A stretch of DNA of 64,000 nt from Neptuniibacter sp. 1_MG-2023 (GTDB lineage: Bacteria > Pseudomonadota > Gammaproteobacteria > Pseudomonadales > Balneatricaceae), in NCBI RefSeq assembly GCF_030547185.1, contig NZ_JAUOQR010000010.1, positions 62,001 to 126,000 of the forward strand, read 5' to 3'. A model generated the notes under the pieces. The model did no database searches and was not told the origin of the DNA. It worked only from the letters and a program-made list of their open reading frames with translations. Both the position numbers and the translations under genes were made by a program. Shown one piece after another: positions 47,159 to 56,548 of the stretch. How positions within the stretch are numbered: the stretch's first letter is position 1; the number at the start of each line of letters is the position of its first letter.

Positions 47159-49778
47159 GTCCGTTTTTGAATATGGTAGTCGCTGGTTAAAGGCCGACTT
47201 CCACCTCCATACTGATGCCGATAAAGAGTTTACCTATAGTGGTGAAGAAAACGACTATGCAAACCAGTATGTTGCGGCGCTTGCGAATGCGGGCATTGGT
47301 CTTGGGGTTATCACCAACCACAATAAATTTGATGTAGATGAATTTAAGGCGCTACGCAAAAAAGCCAAAAAATCAGGCATTGGCTTGTTGCCGGGCATTG
47401 AGTTATCAATCAAAGATGGTCAGGCCGGTGTGCATACCTTGGTGGTATTTTCCGATGAATGGTTTAATAACAAAGAACAAACCAACCATATTCAGACGTT
47501 TCTTAGCCTGACTTTTGCTGGTATTGCGAACTTCGAAGATGAAAATGCGCGCTCGAACCACGATATTGTCGAAACCGTGCGTGAGCTGGATAAATTTCAC
47601 AAAGATTACTTTCTCATTTTTGCCCACGTCGAAGCACCAAAGGGGTTGTGGAAAGAACTCGCACCAGGGCGAATAAAGGATTTATTTGCTAACGCGACAG
47701 TAAAGCGTAGAGCCTTGGCTTTTCAAAAAGTGCGCACCCGTGATGAACGCGCGAAAATCCAGCAGGCATTAGGTCATTTATATCCGGCTGAAGTGGAAGG
47801 TTGTGATGGCAAGAACCTTGCGGATATGGCGGCACGAAAAGAGGCAAGCTACTTAAAGCTTGGCTCATTCAGCTTTGAGGCGGTCAAGTTTGCGTTGCGC
47901 GATAAAGCCTCCCGAGTCCGCGCCGAGCTGCCTAGCTATAAGCATTCTTATATTCAAAAAATCCGTTTTGAAGGTGCTGGTACTTTAGGTGGCACAGAAA
48001 TTTGCCTTTCACCTGAGCTTAATACTCTGATTGGCATTCGAGGCAGTGGTAAATCATCCGTATTGGAAGGGGTGCGTTATGCGCTGAATATTCCTTTTGG
48101 TGATAAGTCGTCGGATGTGGAATACAAAGAAGGGCTGGTAAAACACTTACTGCGTAGTGGTGGCAAAATTACCATCGACGCCATTGACCGTCGTGGCCAG
48201 CCCTATCAAATCCGCCGCATATTGGGTGAGCGCCCCGATGTGTATGTGAATGGTCAGTTGCAACCGGGCGTGTCGGTGCGTGAAACGGTATTGCATCAGC
48301 CGATTTATTTTGGCCAGAAAGATCTTTCCAGCACGGGCGCTGGCTTTGAAAAAGACTTGATTGAAAAGCTGCTTGGCGACGCACTGGTACCTGTCCGACA
48401 AAAAATTGAGCAAGGCCGTCAGCGGGTGGTGGATGCGATAAATCAGATTAAACGCCTCACCCGAGCGGCAACGCAAAAGCAAGAATGGTTGCAGAAAAAG
48501 CAAGATGCTGAATTTAAGCTCAAGTTCTATCAGCAACACGGTGTTGAAACTAAGCTACAAAAGCAAATTGACTTTGACCGCGATGAGCGCAAAGCACAGC
48601 AAGTCATTCAAGGTGCTGAGGATTATCTTTCGGAGCTCAATAGTTTTGTGGCCAGCTTTGAAGATGAGCTAAAAAATCAGGCGTTGTATAAGTCTGCCCA
48701 GAATCAGATATTTTTTGATGACTTTTTTGCGACCTACCAGCAGTTGATTGCTGGCTTTGATGGCATCAAGCAAACGGTGCTCAATGGTCACAATACGGTT
48801 GCGCTATTACAGCAGAAACTAGCTGGCTTTGTACAACAAAAGCAGGCGCTAAAAGAAGAGTTTGCCGAGATTGAGCGCAAACTGGCCACCGAGCTTAAGC
48901 AAGCCGGTGCACAAGCCATTAGCCCGCAAGAGTTTAAGCAGCTTAAAAGCCTGTTAGACCAAGCCGAGCAAATGTTAGCCGTACTCGCCAAAAGCGAGCA
49001 GCAGTATGCGGATTTGAATCAATCCCTAGTGCGTGAATTAGTGCAGCTTAACGATTTATGGCTGGAGGAGTACCGCACCATTGAGCAGGTACTGAGCAAA
49101 ATCAATCGGGTTGATTCGCCCCTTAAAATTGTGCCGCAATTTAAAGCGAATAAGGCTGCCATGCTCGCGTACATGCAAGACTTATTTCGAGGGAGCCGTA
49201 TTCGTGAAGTAACGTTGCAAGGCGTGGTGGATGAATACAGTGATTTCGCATCGGCCTATCGCGATATTGAAAAGCTGAGAAGCACGCTTGGCGGGTCTTT
49301 TGATACCTTCTGGCAGTATTTTGAAGACAACCTGGAAGCCTTGTTAACCTGGCAAGTGCCGAATGTGTTTACCATCGAGTATCACGGCAAAGCACTGGCG
49401 TACCACTCGTTGGGGCAACGGGCATCGGCGTTGATGCTGTTTGTGTTAAGTCAGCAAGAAAACGACGTGGTGATCATTGATCAGCCAGAAGATGATTTGG
49501 ACAACCAAACTATCTATGACGATGTCATCAAGTTGATTCGCCAGCTTAAGCCTTCTACCCAGTTTATCTTCGCGACACACAACGCCAATATTCCGGTACT
49601 GGGTGATGCGGAACAGGTAATTGCCTGTGAGTATCAAGATGACCATATCGCGTTGGTTAACGGCAGCATTGACTGTGCTGACGTTCAACAGCGCATTGTA
49701 AGTATTATGGAAGGTGGTGCCGAAGCCTTCGAAAAACGTAAGCAGGTATATGAAGCATGGAAACCGAAGAACTCTTAG
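47151..49778 (+). CDS. PHP-domain plus SMC-like ATPase (TrlF-like)
   Basis: An 875-residue protein. An N-terminal PHP phosphoesterase domain (about 10–260) shows DFHLHTDAD, GVITNHN, LLPGIELSI and FAHVEAP metal-ligand motifs. Then an ABC/SMC-type ATPase: Walker A IGIRGSGKSSVLEG near 295, coiled coil about 420–640, signature SLGQRASALML, Walker B VVIIDQPEDDLDNQ near 775, and switch His in FATHNANIPVLG. This matches the TrlF family of AAA-like ATPases found beside type I restriction genes. It overlaps hsdS by 8 bp and the next gene by 22 bp. A nuclease or defence role is inferred. Confidence 0.85.
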   Translation: MSESVFEYGSRWLKADFHLHTDADKEFTYSGEENDYANQYVAALANAGIGLGVITNHNKFDVDEFKALRKKAKKSGIGLLPGIELSIKDGQAGVHTLVVFSDEWFNNKEQTNHIQTFLSLTFAGIANFEDENARSNHDIVETVRELDKFHKDYFLIFAHVEAPKGLWKELAPGRIKDLFANATVKRRALAFQKVRTRDERAKIQQALGHLYPAEVEGCDGKNLADMAARKEASYLKLGSFSFEAVKFALRDKASRVRAELPSYKHSYIQKIRFEGAGTLGGTEICLSPELNTLIGIRGSGKSSVLEGVRYALNIPFGDKSSDVEYKEGLVKHLLRSGGKITIDAIDRRGQPYQIRRILGERPDVYVNGQLQPGVSVRETVLHQPIYFGQKDLSSTGAGFEKDLIEKLLGDALVPVRQKIEQGRQRVVDAINQIKRLTRAATQKQEWLQKKQDAEFKLKFYQQHGVETKLQKQIDFDRDERKAQQVIQGAEDYLSELNSFVASFEDELKNQALYKSAQNQIFFDDFFATYQQLIAGFDGIKQTVLNGHNTVALLQQKLAGFVQQKQALKEEFAEIERKLATELKQAGAQAISPQEFKQLKSLLDQAEQMLAVLAKSEQQYADLNQSLVRELVQLNDLWLEEYRTIEQVLSKINRVDSPLKIVPQFKANKAAMLAYMQDLFRGSRIREVTLQGVVDEYSDFASAYRDIEKLRSTLGGSFDTFWQYFEDNLEALLTWQVPNVFTIEYHGKALAYHSLGQRASALMLFVLSQQENDVVIIDQPEDDLDNQTIYDDVIKLIRQLKPSTQFIFATHNANIPVLGDAEQVIACEYQDDHIALVNGSIDCADVQQRIVSIMEGGAEAFEKRKQVYEAWKPKNS

Positions 49779-50905
49779 CGATTATTGCCAACGGTGAAGA
49801 CTCAAGGCATCAGTTTAAGCAAAACATTACCCGAGCTGAGAGTCTGGTGCCCGAGTTAGCGGCATTTAGTAATTCTAAAGGCGGCTTATTGTTGATCGGG
49901 GTTACTGATGAGGGTGGCATTCAGGGGCTGACTATTGAGGATATGGGGCGCATCAACCAGCTTGTTTCTAATGCGGCAAAGGATGTAAAACCACCGATTT
50001 CCGTTACCACGGAAAATGTTGCCTTACCCAGTGGTATGGTGATGGTTGTTGATGTACCTGAAGGCATAAGCAAGCCTTATATGGATGGCAACCTACATGT
50101 ATGGGTAAAGAATAGCGCTAACAAATCCAAAGTCAGCGCGCGAGAAGAGCTACTGAGAATGTTTCAATCCTCGGCGTTGGTCCATGCGGATGAGATATCT
50201 GTGAACGGTAGTTCTGTTACAGACATAGACCAAGAGTTTTTTGACGCATTTTTTGAAAGGGAATACGGCGAACGAGTTGAAGACCAAGACGTATCTCGTG
50301 TTCAACTACTTGAAAACATGAATTTGGCAAAGAACGGGCAGCTCAATATTTGTGGTGCTCTGTTATTTGCTTCAAGACCACAAATACGCTTACCGGTTTT
50401 TATTGTAAAAGCGGTGGCTTTTCCGGGTGTTGATATCGAAGACGAGCACTATATCGACAGCCAGGATATTAACGGCAAGCTATCGGATGTATTCCAAAAG
50501 GTTCTGGGTTTTGTGTTGACTAACATTCGCCATGTGCAGAATGAACAAGGCTTCAACTCAGTAGGCGAGCCAGAAATTCCGCGAATCGTGCTTGAGGAGC
50601 TTATTGCCAATGCGCTGATTCATCGCGATTACTTTGTTTCCGCACCTATTAAGGTTTTGGTGTTTGCTGATCGAATTGAAATCGTGAGCCCCGGTCACTT
50701 GCCCAATAACTTAACGATAGAAAATATCAAAATGGGTAACTCGAATGTTAGAAACCCAATTTTGGCCTCGTTTGCTCCAAAAGTGTTGCCATATCGAGGC
50801 TTGGGGAGCGGCATAAAACGAGCGATAAAAGCGTATCCAGACATTGAGTTTATTGACGACAGAGCTGGCAATGCGTTCAAGGCCATTATTAAGCGAACTC
50901 AATGA
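49757..50905 (+). CDS. AlbA_2/Schlafen-like ATP-binding protein
   Basis: A 382-residue protein. N-terminal AlbA_2 domain (about 5–130): EDSRHQFKQNI, LAAFSNSKGGLLLIGVTDEGGIQGL, HVWVKNSANKSKVSAREELLRMFQ. A RecG-like C-terminal ATP-binding domain follows near 265–375: LEELIANALIHRDYF, DRIEIVSPGHLP, GLGSGIKRAIKAY. This family often accompanies defence islands as regulators or effectors. Its first 22 bp lie inside the PHP–ATPase gene, so the two are translationally coupled. Confidence 0.85.
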   Translation: METEELLAIIANGEDSRHQFKQNITRAESLVPELAAFSNSKGGLLLIGVTDEGGIQGLTIEDMGRINQLVSNAAKDVKPPISVTTENVALPSGMVMVVDVPEGISKPYMDGNLHVWVKNSANKSKVSAREELLRMFQSSALVHADEISVNGSSVTDIDQEFFDAFFEREYGERVEDQDVSRVQLLENMNLAKNGQLNICGALLFASRPQIRLPVFIVKAVAFPGVDIEDEHYIDSQDINGKLSDVFQKVLGFVLTNIRHVQNEQGFNSVGEPEIPRIVLEELIANALIHRDYFVSAPIKVLVFADRIEIVSPGHLPNNLTIENIKMGNSNVRNPILASFAPKVLPYRGLGSGIKRAIKAYPDIEFIDDRAGNAFKAIIKRTQ

Positions 50906-50948
50906 ATAGCGAGTACAGTTGGTAGCGTTAAGTGCTCAAAAGTCTAAC

Positions 50949-51048
50949 TTGCTTGAACGTTGCTTGACTGATTGGTGCTGAATTTAACAGATTTGGTAGT
51001 AATTTATTGATTTAAATGGATAAAATTTGCTTGATCGTTGCTTGATTG
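50949..51048 (+). repeat. paired TTGCTTGA direct repeats before hsdR
   Basis: Two 22-base copies (50949–50970 and 51027–51048, 19 or more identical positions) each contain two TTGCTTGA units 12 bases apart. They sit in the 180-bp gap before hsdR, so four half-sites may form an operator. Confidence 0.6.
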
Positions 51049-51085
51049 GCAAGGGAAACAAGCTTCGAATTGATTAGAGGTTAGG

Positions 51086-54000
51086 ATGAGTAACGTAGGT
51101 CAGCGTGAGCGCGCTACCCAAAATCGTATCGTTCAGTTTTTTCAAACTGACTTAGGTTATCGCTATTTAGGCGATTGGCAGGATCGCGCTAATAATAAAA
51201 ATATTGAAGTGGATATCCTCGTTGATTGGCTAAAAAACCGCGGTGTCAGCGAGGCGTTGATCAATCGTGCTATTCGCCAATTGGATACGGCAGCAGCACT
51301 GGGCGAAGGTAAAAAGCTCTATTACGCCAACAAAGACGTTTACCGCCTGCTGCGTTACGGCGTGAAAGATAAAGAAGGCGCTGGCCATCTTAATGAAACT
51401 GTGTGGCTGATTGACTGGAAAAACCCAGAAGCAAACGATTTTGCCATTGCCGAAGAAGTCTCTATCAAGGGCGAGAATAAAAAACGTCCAGATATTGTGT
51501 TGTATGTCAATGGTATCGCACTCGGTGTGATTGAGCTGAAACGCTCTTCTGTGTCGGTTTCCGAAGGTATTCGGCAGAACCTCGATAATCAGAAGAAAGA
51601 TTTTATTCGTAACTTCTTTACCACCATGCAATTGGTGATGGCGGGTAATGATACGCAAGGCTTGCGTTACGGCACGATTGAGACACCAGAAAAGCACTAC
51701 CTTGAGTGGAAGGAAGATTGCAGCAGCCATGAGCCAAATAGAGGGCCATACGATCATAAACTCGATTTTCACCTGAGCCGCGTGTGTAACAAAGCGCGCT
51801 TGCTGCAAATTATCCATGATTTTATTGTTTTCGATGCGGGTATAAAAAAGACCTGTCGCCACAATCAATTCTTTGGTATTGAAGCGGCAAAACGCCATAT
51901 CGCAAGGCGAGAAGGCGGCATTATTTGGCACACGCAAGGTTCTGGTAAAAGCCTCACTATGGTGTGGCTGGCCAAATGGATACGCGAAAATGTCAAAGAC
52001 GCCCGTGTATTGATCGTGACCGATCGCACTGAGCTGGATGAGCAGATTGAAAAGGTGTTCACTGGTGTTGAGGAAGATATTTATCGCACCAAAAGCGGTG
52101 CCGATTTGGTGGCGACACTCAATCAGCCCAACCCTTGGTTGGTTTGCTCTTTAGTCCATAAATTTGGTCGGCAGTCTGATTCGGAAAACGATACCGCGAC
52201 GGATGAGTTTATTGCCGAGTTAAAGAAATCACTACCATCGGACTTTAAAGCCAAAGGCGATTTGTTTGTGTTTGTGGACGAGTGTCACCGTACTCAATCG
52301 GGCAAGTTGCACGAAGCGATGAAGTCCATTCTGCCAGAAGCCATGTTTGTCGGCTTCACCGGCACGCCCTTGATGAAGAAAGACAAGAAAAAATCGGTTG
52401 AGGTATTTGGCCCTTACATTCACACCTATAAGTTTGATGAAGCCGTGGCCGATGGTGTTGTGCTCGACTTGCGCTATGAAGCACGAGACATTGACCAAAA
52501 CGTCACGTCGCAGAAAAAAGTAGATGAATGGTTTGAAGCGAAAACTCGCGGCTTATCTCGATTAGCGAAAACCCAGTTGAAACAGAAATGGGGCACCATG
52601 CAAAAGGTGCAGTCCAGTAAATCGCGTTTGCAGCAAATTGTGAATGATATCTTGCTGAATATGGACACTAAGCCACGCCTGATGGATGGCTACGGCAATG
52701 CCATGTTGGTCTGCTCTAGTGTCTATCAAGCTTGTAAAGCTTATGAAATGTTCAGCCAAACAGATTTAGCCGGTAAGGTGGCTATTGTCACCAGTTTTCA
52801 GCCGACCGCTGCAAGTATTAAAGGGGAAGAAACCGGTGAAGGTTTAACGGAAAAGCTCTTTAAGTACGATATTTACCGCAAGATGCTTGCAAACTACTTC
52901 GAGCAACCGGAAGACAAGGCTGCAAACCGGGTTGAAGAGTTTGAAAAAGAAGTTAAAAAACAATTTATTGATGAGCCAGGACAAATGCGCTTGCTCATCG
53001 TGGTCGATAAGCTGCTGACTGGCTTCGACGCCCCTTCGGCTACCTATTTGTATATCGACAAACAGATGGCTGATCACAACCTGTTTCAGGCCATTTGCCG
53101 CGTGAACCGCTTGGATGGCGATGATAAAGAATACGGGTATATCATCGACTACAAGGATTTGTTCCGCTCCTTGGATAAAGCGATTTCTGATTATACTCAA
53201 GGCGCATTTGATGGTTATGACAAGGAAGACGTTGCAGGGCTGCTGAAAGATCGTTTAGAGCAAGCCAAGCTCGATTTGGATAATGCGCTTGAAATGGTGC
53301 GCGCGTTGTGTGAGCCAGTAAAAGCGCCACGCAATACGGAAGACTACATTCATTACTTTTGTGGCAAGTCAGGTCTGAACCAAGACGAACTTACTGAGAA
53401 AGAGGCACTGCGTTTAACGCTTTATCAGAATGTTGCCAAACTACTGCGTGCGTTCGCCAATATCGCCAATGAAATGCCTGATGCAGGCTATTCTGCGCAA
53501 GATGTAGACTCGATAAGAACAGAAGTGGCTCATTTTGAAAAAGTCCGTGACGAAGTAAAACTGGCCAGTGGCGATTTGGTAGAAATGAAACGCTTTGAGC
53601 CTGCCATGCGCCACTTGTTAGATATGTATATTCGTGCGGATGACAGCGAAGTACTGATGGATTTTGAAGAGCTGGGGCTTATTGAGCTCATTGTCGAAAA
53701 AGGCGCTGATGCCGTGGAGGCTTTGCCTGAGAGTATTCGCAAGAATCAGGAAGCCATGGCCGAAACCATCGAAAATAACGTGCGTAAAACCATCGTTGAT
53801 GAAAACCCGGTTAACCCTAAGTATTACGAGCAAATGTCGGTGTTATTGGATGAGCTGATTGAGCTTCGTCGCCAAAAAGCGATTGAATATCAAGAGTATC
53901 TGGAAAAAATCCGCGAGCTATCTCGTAAGGTTATACGTCCAGAGCAGACAGCGGCTAACTATCCGCCATCGATGGACTCTAATCCCAAACGCGCGTTTTA

Positions 54001-54196
54001 CGATAATTTTGGTCAAGATGAACTACTGGCTACCAAAATAGATAGTGCCATTCGTTATACCAAAAAAGCGGATTGGGTAGGTGATCGCTTTAAGGAGCGA
54101 GAAATTGCCAATGCGGTGCGAGAAGAAACGGTGGGTTATGACGTGGATATTCAGGGTGTAATGGAATTGGCAAAAGCGCAAAAAGAGTACCATTGA
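51086..54196 (+). CDS. hsdR: type I restriction system endonuclease/translocase subunit
   Basis: A 1036-residue HsdR. Endonuclease core near residues 134–153 with RPDIVLYVNG and GVIELKRSS (D ... ExK pattern). SF2 translocase: Walker A HTQGSGKSLTMVW near 283, FVDECHRTQSGK (DECH) near 397, GFTGTPL, and the second RecA part with LLTGFDAPSATYLYIDK and AICRVNRLDG. A helical C-terminus binds HsdM. Unlike compact operons, it is placed after two extra genes and has its own 180-bp leader. The metallopeptidase gene overlaps its stop by 1 base. Confidence 0.95.
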   Translation: MSNVGQRERATQNRIVQFFQTDLGYRYLGDWQDRANNKNIEVDILVDWLKNRGVSEALINRAIRQLDTAAALGEGKKLYYANKDVYRLLRYGVKDKEGAGHLNETVWLIDWKNPEANDFAIAEEVSIKGENKKRPDIVLYVNGIALGVIELKRSSVSVSEGIRQNLDNQKKDFIRNFFTTMQLVMAGNDTQGLRYGTIETPEKHYLEWKEDCSSHEPNRGPYDHKLDFHLSRVCNKARLLQIIHDFIVFDAGIKKTCRHNQFFGIEAAKRHIARREGGIIWHTQGSGKSLTMVWLAKWIRENVKDARVLIVTDRTELDEQIEKVFTGVEEDIYRTKSGADLVATLNQPNPWLVCSLVHKFGRQSDSENDTATDEFIAELKKSLPSDFKAKGDLFVFVDECHRTQSGKLHEAMKSILPEAMFVGFTGTPLMKKDKKKSVEVFGPYIHTYKFDEAVADGVVLDLRYEARDIDQNVTSQKKVDEWFEAKTRGLSRLAKTQLKQKWGTMQKVQSSKSRLQQIVNDILLNMDTKPRLMDGYGNAMLVCSSVYQACKAYEMFSQTDLAGKVAIVTSFQPTAASIKGEETGEGLTEKLFKYDIYRKMLANYFEQPEDKAANRVEEFEKEVKKQFIDEPGQMRLLIVVDKLLTGFDAPSATYLYIDKQMADHNLFQAICRVNRLDGDDKEYGYIIDYKDLFRSLDKAISDYTQGAFDGYDKEDVAGLLKDRLEQAKLDLDNALEMVRALCEPVKAPRNTEDYIHYFCGKSGLNQDELTEKEALRLTLYQNVAKLLRAFANIANEMPDAGYSAQDVDSIRTEVAHFEKVRDEVKLASGDLVEMKRFEPAMRHLLDMYIRADDSEVLMDFEELGLIELIVEKGADAVEALPESIRKNQEAMAETIENNVRKTIVDENPVNPKYYEQMSVLLDELIELRRQKAIEYQEYLEKIRELSRKVIRPEQTAANYPPSMDSNPKRAFYDNFGQDELLATKIDSAIRYTKKADWVGDRFKEREIANAVREETVGYDVDIQGVMELAKAQKEYH

Positions 54197-54909
54197 TGCC
54201 TAAGGTAGAAATTGGTTCTATTACGATGCAGTTAAGTCGTAAGGCCATTAAAAACCTTCATATCAGCGTGCTACCACCTGATGGGCGTGTGCGCGTTTCT
54301 GCTCCTGAATCTATGACAGAAACCGCAATCCGTATGGCAGTGATTAGTCGCATTCCTTGGATCAAGAAACAGCAGAGTGATTTTGCCAAACAACCTCGCC
54401 AATCTGATCGAGAAATGGTGAGTGGTGAATGTCATTACCTGTGGGGCAGGCGTTATCGATTGAATGTGGTCGAGCGCGCTGGTAAGCATGAAATCAAGCT
54501 AGGTCGTGGTCGATTGCATTTATATGTCAATCCCGCAACAACGCTTGAGAACAAGGCACTGGTACTGAGCTCATATTATCGAGATGAACTTAAAGCGCGA
54601 ATCGCTGAGTTATTGCCTATTTGGGAGGATAAGATCGGCGTTATCGCTGCCGATTGGGGCGTTAAAAAGATGAAAACCAAATGGGGTAGCTGCAATATTC
54701 AGGCAAAGCGTATTTGGCTAAATTTAGAACTTGCTAAAAAGCCACCGGAGTGTTTGGAGTACATCCTGGTGCATGAATTGGTGCACTTGCTTGAGCGTAA
54801 TCACAATGAACGCTTCAAGGGGTATATGGACAAGCTACTTCCCGATTGGCGAGAGCGTCGAGATTTGTTAAACCGAATGCCTTTAGCACACAATAATTGG
54901 ATTTATTAA
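54196..54909 (+). CDS. YgjP-type metallopeptidase (DUF45)
   Basis: A 237-residue predicted zinc peptidase. The YgjP domain shows RKAIKNLHISVLPPDGRVRVSAP at the start, WGVKKMKTKWGSCN and the zinc motif HELVHLLERNH near residue 193 (HExxH, third ligand in the following H). Such genes commonly follow hsdR; their role there is unknown. The start ATG shares a base with the hsdR stop (TGATG), so it is translationally coupled. Confidence 0.9.
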   Translation: MPKVEIGSITMQLSRKAIKNLHISVLPPDGRVRVSAPESMTETAIRMAVISRIPWIKKQQSDFAKQPRQSDREMVSGECHYLWGRRYRLNVVERAGKHEIKLGRGRLHLYVNPATTLENKALVLSSYYRDELKARIAELLPIWEDKIGVIAADWGVKKMKTKWGSCNIQAKRIWLNLELAKKPPECLEYILVHELVHLLERNHNERFKGYMDKLLPDWRERRDLLNRMPLAHNNWIY

Positions 54910-55038
54910 AGTTTGGTTTTGTTTAATGCAGGTGTACTGGGGTATTAACGGATATTGCTGACCATTTCGTGGATCATCACGAGATGGTATGAATAGATGG
55001 CCATTCAGCTTTATTAATATTAAAATCGCACCAACAAC

Positions 55039-55086
55039 ACCCCTCCCGCTACCCGTTAGATCAGCGCCCTGAGAGGGGTTACTCTT
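55039..55086 (+). terminator. possible terminator of the restriction operon
   Basis: ACCCCTC and GAGGGGT pair perfectly across 27 bases, followed by TACTC and T6. Confidence 0.4.
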
Positions 55087-55097
55087 TTTTCAGGCTT

Positions 55098-55796
55098 CTA
55101 ATTTTTGGTACCGTAATGAGTTACGGCACCAAAATTCGCTTTCAACCACACATCATTTTCCGGCCCACAAAGGTGGTGCAGCAGCGCTAGGTTAATCTGG
55201 TGGCTGATCACGTTGCCGTTTCGTTTTCTCTTGTCTTTTCTCAAACCTCTCAGTAATAACCCCGTGCATGATTTTCCTATTTGCTCCGGCGAACTGGGCA
55301 GGAAAAAAGCTCGGTTTTGCTGTTTGGGGTGCAAGGTAGCGCGTTTTCCTGTTTTAGATAAAGGCGTGATGCACCAAAAAATACAGGCGTTGGCCGGTGT
55401 GTTGGCTGGTAATGTGTTGTTTTGAGTTGTGCCATCCTCATATATCGGTAAAAAATGTGCCGGTAACAGAACTAACCCGCCTTGCGCATGCCCATCAACC
55501 TCAGGTAAAGGTAGCCAATACAGGTTTGGCCATTGCTCGGGGTACTGCCATTTTTCTACGACCTCTTTTGCACCAATGCTGTTCAGCCATTGGTGAATCG
55601 GGCAGCCAAGGTGAGCTTGTTTAACGCGAGGCAGTTGATGTGTCAGCCATCGGGTTAAACGTTCGGCTGCATTCTCGCACTGGCTTAGTGCTGGGTAGAG
55701 GGTAAACGCGCCATGCCCAACTAGTAAATCGACCACCTGCTGTATCCATTCTCTATCCCAATTGTTACCACTTGCCCATAACACGTCACTTATCAC
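55098..55796 (-). CDS. hypothetical protein of the island
   Basis: A 232-residue protein from a GTG start at 55796. Not recognised. It is rich in Trp, His and Leu (WQYPEQWPNLYWLPLPEV), with a CCGP-like LHHLCGPENDVWLK C-terminus and a basic segment LRKDKRKRNGN near 195. No signal peptide, membrane segment or catalytic motif is evident. It runs opposite to the restriction operon. The frame is open over 233 codons in a mixed-composition region, so it is probably real but not certain. Confidence 0.5.
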   Translation of the reverse strand: MISDVLWASGNNWDREWIQQVVDLLVGHGAFTLYPALSQCENAAERLTRWLTHQLPRVKQAHLGCPIHQWLNSIGAKEVVEKWQYPEQWPNLYWLPLPEVDGHAQGGLVLLPAHFLPIYEDGTTQNNTLPANTPANACIFWCITPLSKTGKRATLHPKQQNRAFFLPSSPEQIGKSCTGLLLRGLRKDKRKRNGNVISHQINLALLHHLCGPENDVWLKANFGAVTHYGTKN

Positions 55797-55950
55797 CTTG
55801 TTGGTTTTTCATGCCGTCTATTTTCAGTGGTCGGGTGCAGACTCGGTGGTGAAATAGATGAAAGAAATGGCCATCAAACTAATCAGTCAAATCGGCTTTT
55901 CGTTATGACCTGTGCGAGGCTAACTGTTTGAAATATATCGTCCAATACGT

Positions 55951-56194
55951 CGCTGTTTGGCGGCATTTGGCTAGTGCAAAAAAATCGAGACGCCAAACGA
56001 TCGTTTGCATTCTGGGTTTAAAAAATCAAACGGTTTGTACTTTGATGCCGAGGTTGGTTTAGGGTGCAAAAAGTGCTAAACCTTGCGTTGCGCCAGTAGC
56101 TGCAATGCTTAGCAGTGTTGGATTTCAATCGAGAAGCCAAACAGTAAATGGGCTAATTTCCCTGTTTGGCGTTTCGATCCAAAAGCCAAACGGA
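55951..56194. repeat. GCCAAAC motif array
   Basis: Copies sharing the form TCGAnAnGCCAAACnG: 55985 (plus), 56129 (plus), 56161–56179 (minus) and 56178 with one change (plus). A related minus copy GCTGTTTGGC lies at 55952. Five copies in 250 bp on both strands resemble iterons or an operator cluster. Confidence 0.55.
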
Positions 56195-56372
56195 TAGTGG
56201 TTTTGGCGTATGGGGGTAAAGGCATGGGGAAGTGTGTGGCGGCTGTTGAAACTCATGAATGGAAAATGACGCATAGAGGGGGATTGCATCAGCTGTTCAA
56301 AGTAAGTAATTGGGTTGGTTGATTTAGCTTAAAGCTGGGTGTGGTATTTTGTAAGCGAACTGTTCTAATTAA

Positions 56373-56406
56373 TGCCCCATTGTCCAATTTGCCCACAGTA
56401 AATGAG
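56373..56406 (+). repeat. 34-bp direct repeat, left copy
   Basis: Matches 58245–58278 at 29 of 34 positions, beginning TGCCCCATTGTCC and containing TGCCCAC. The two copies bracket the second HTH–HipA pair. Confidence 0.65.
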
Positions 56407-56429
56407 AGTAGATGTTACTTTTATCTATA

Positions 56430-56463
56430 ATTACATATCAAATATAGGATTTTGATGTGTAAT
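56430..56463. promoter_or_regulatory. operator palindrome of the second hipBA-like pair
   Basis: ATTACATATCAAA, 8-base spacer, TTTGATGTGTAAT; 12 of 13 arm positions pair. The 8-base spacing equals that of E. coli HipB operators, though the sequence differs. It lies 86 bp before the HTH gene. Confidence 0.6.
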
Positions 56464-56548
56464 AACTAATCATTCTTGTGGTATTCGAATTAGGATGATA
56501 TGTTTTTGTATATGATTATTGTTAATTGATGTATTAAGGCATATCGAA

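Larger units (their letters stand above)
55797..56548. other. repeat-rich non-coding region before the second hipBA pair
   Basis: About 750 bp with no gene. It contains a GCCAAAC motif array (55951–56194), the left 34-bp repeat (56373–56406) and a strong operator-like palindrome (56430–56463). Confidence 0.65.

Noticed and set aside
51230-51937. Minus-strand ORF of 235 residues opposite hsdR
   Set aside because: Lies wholly inside the hsdR endonuclease/translocase coding frame; a chance open frame.
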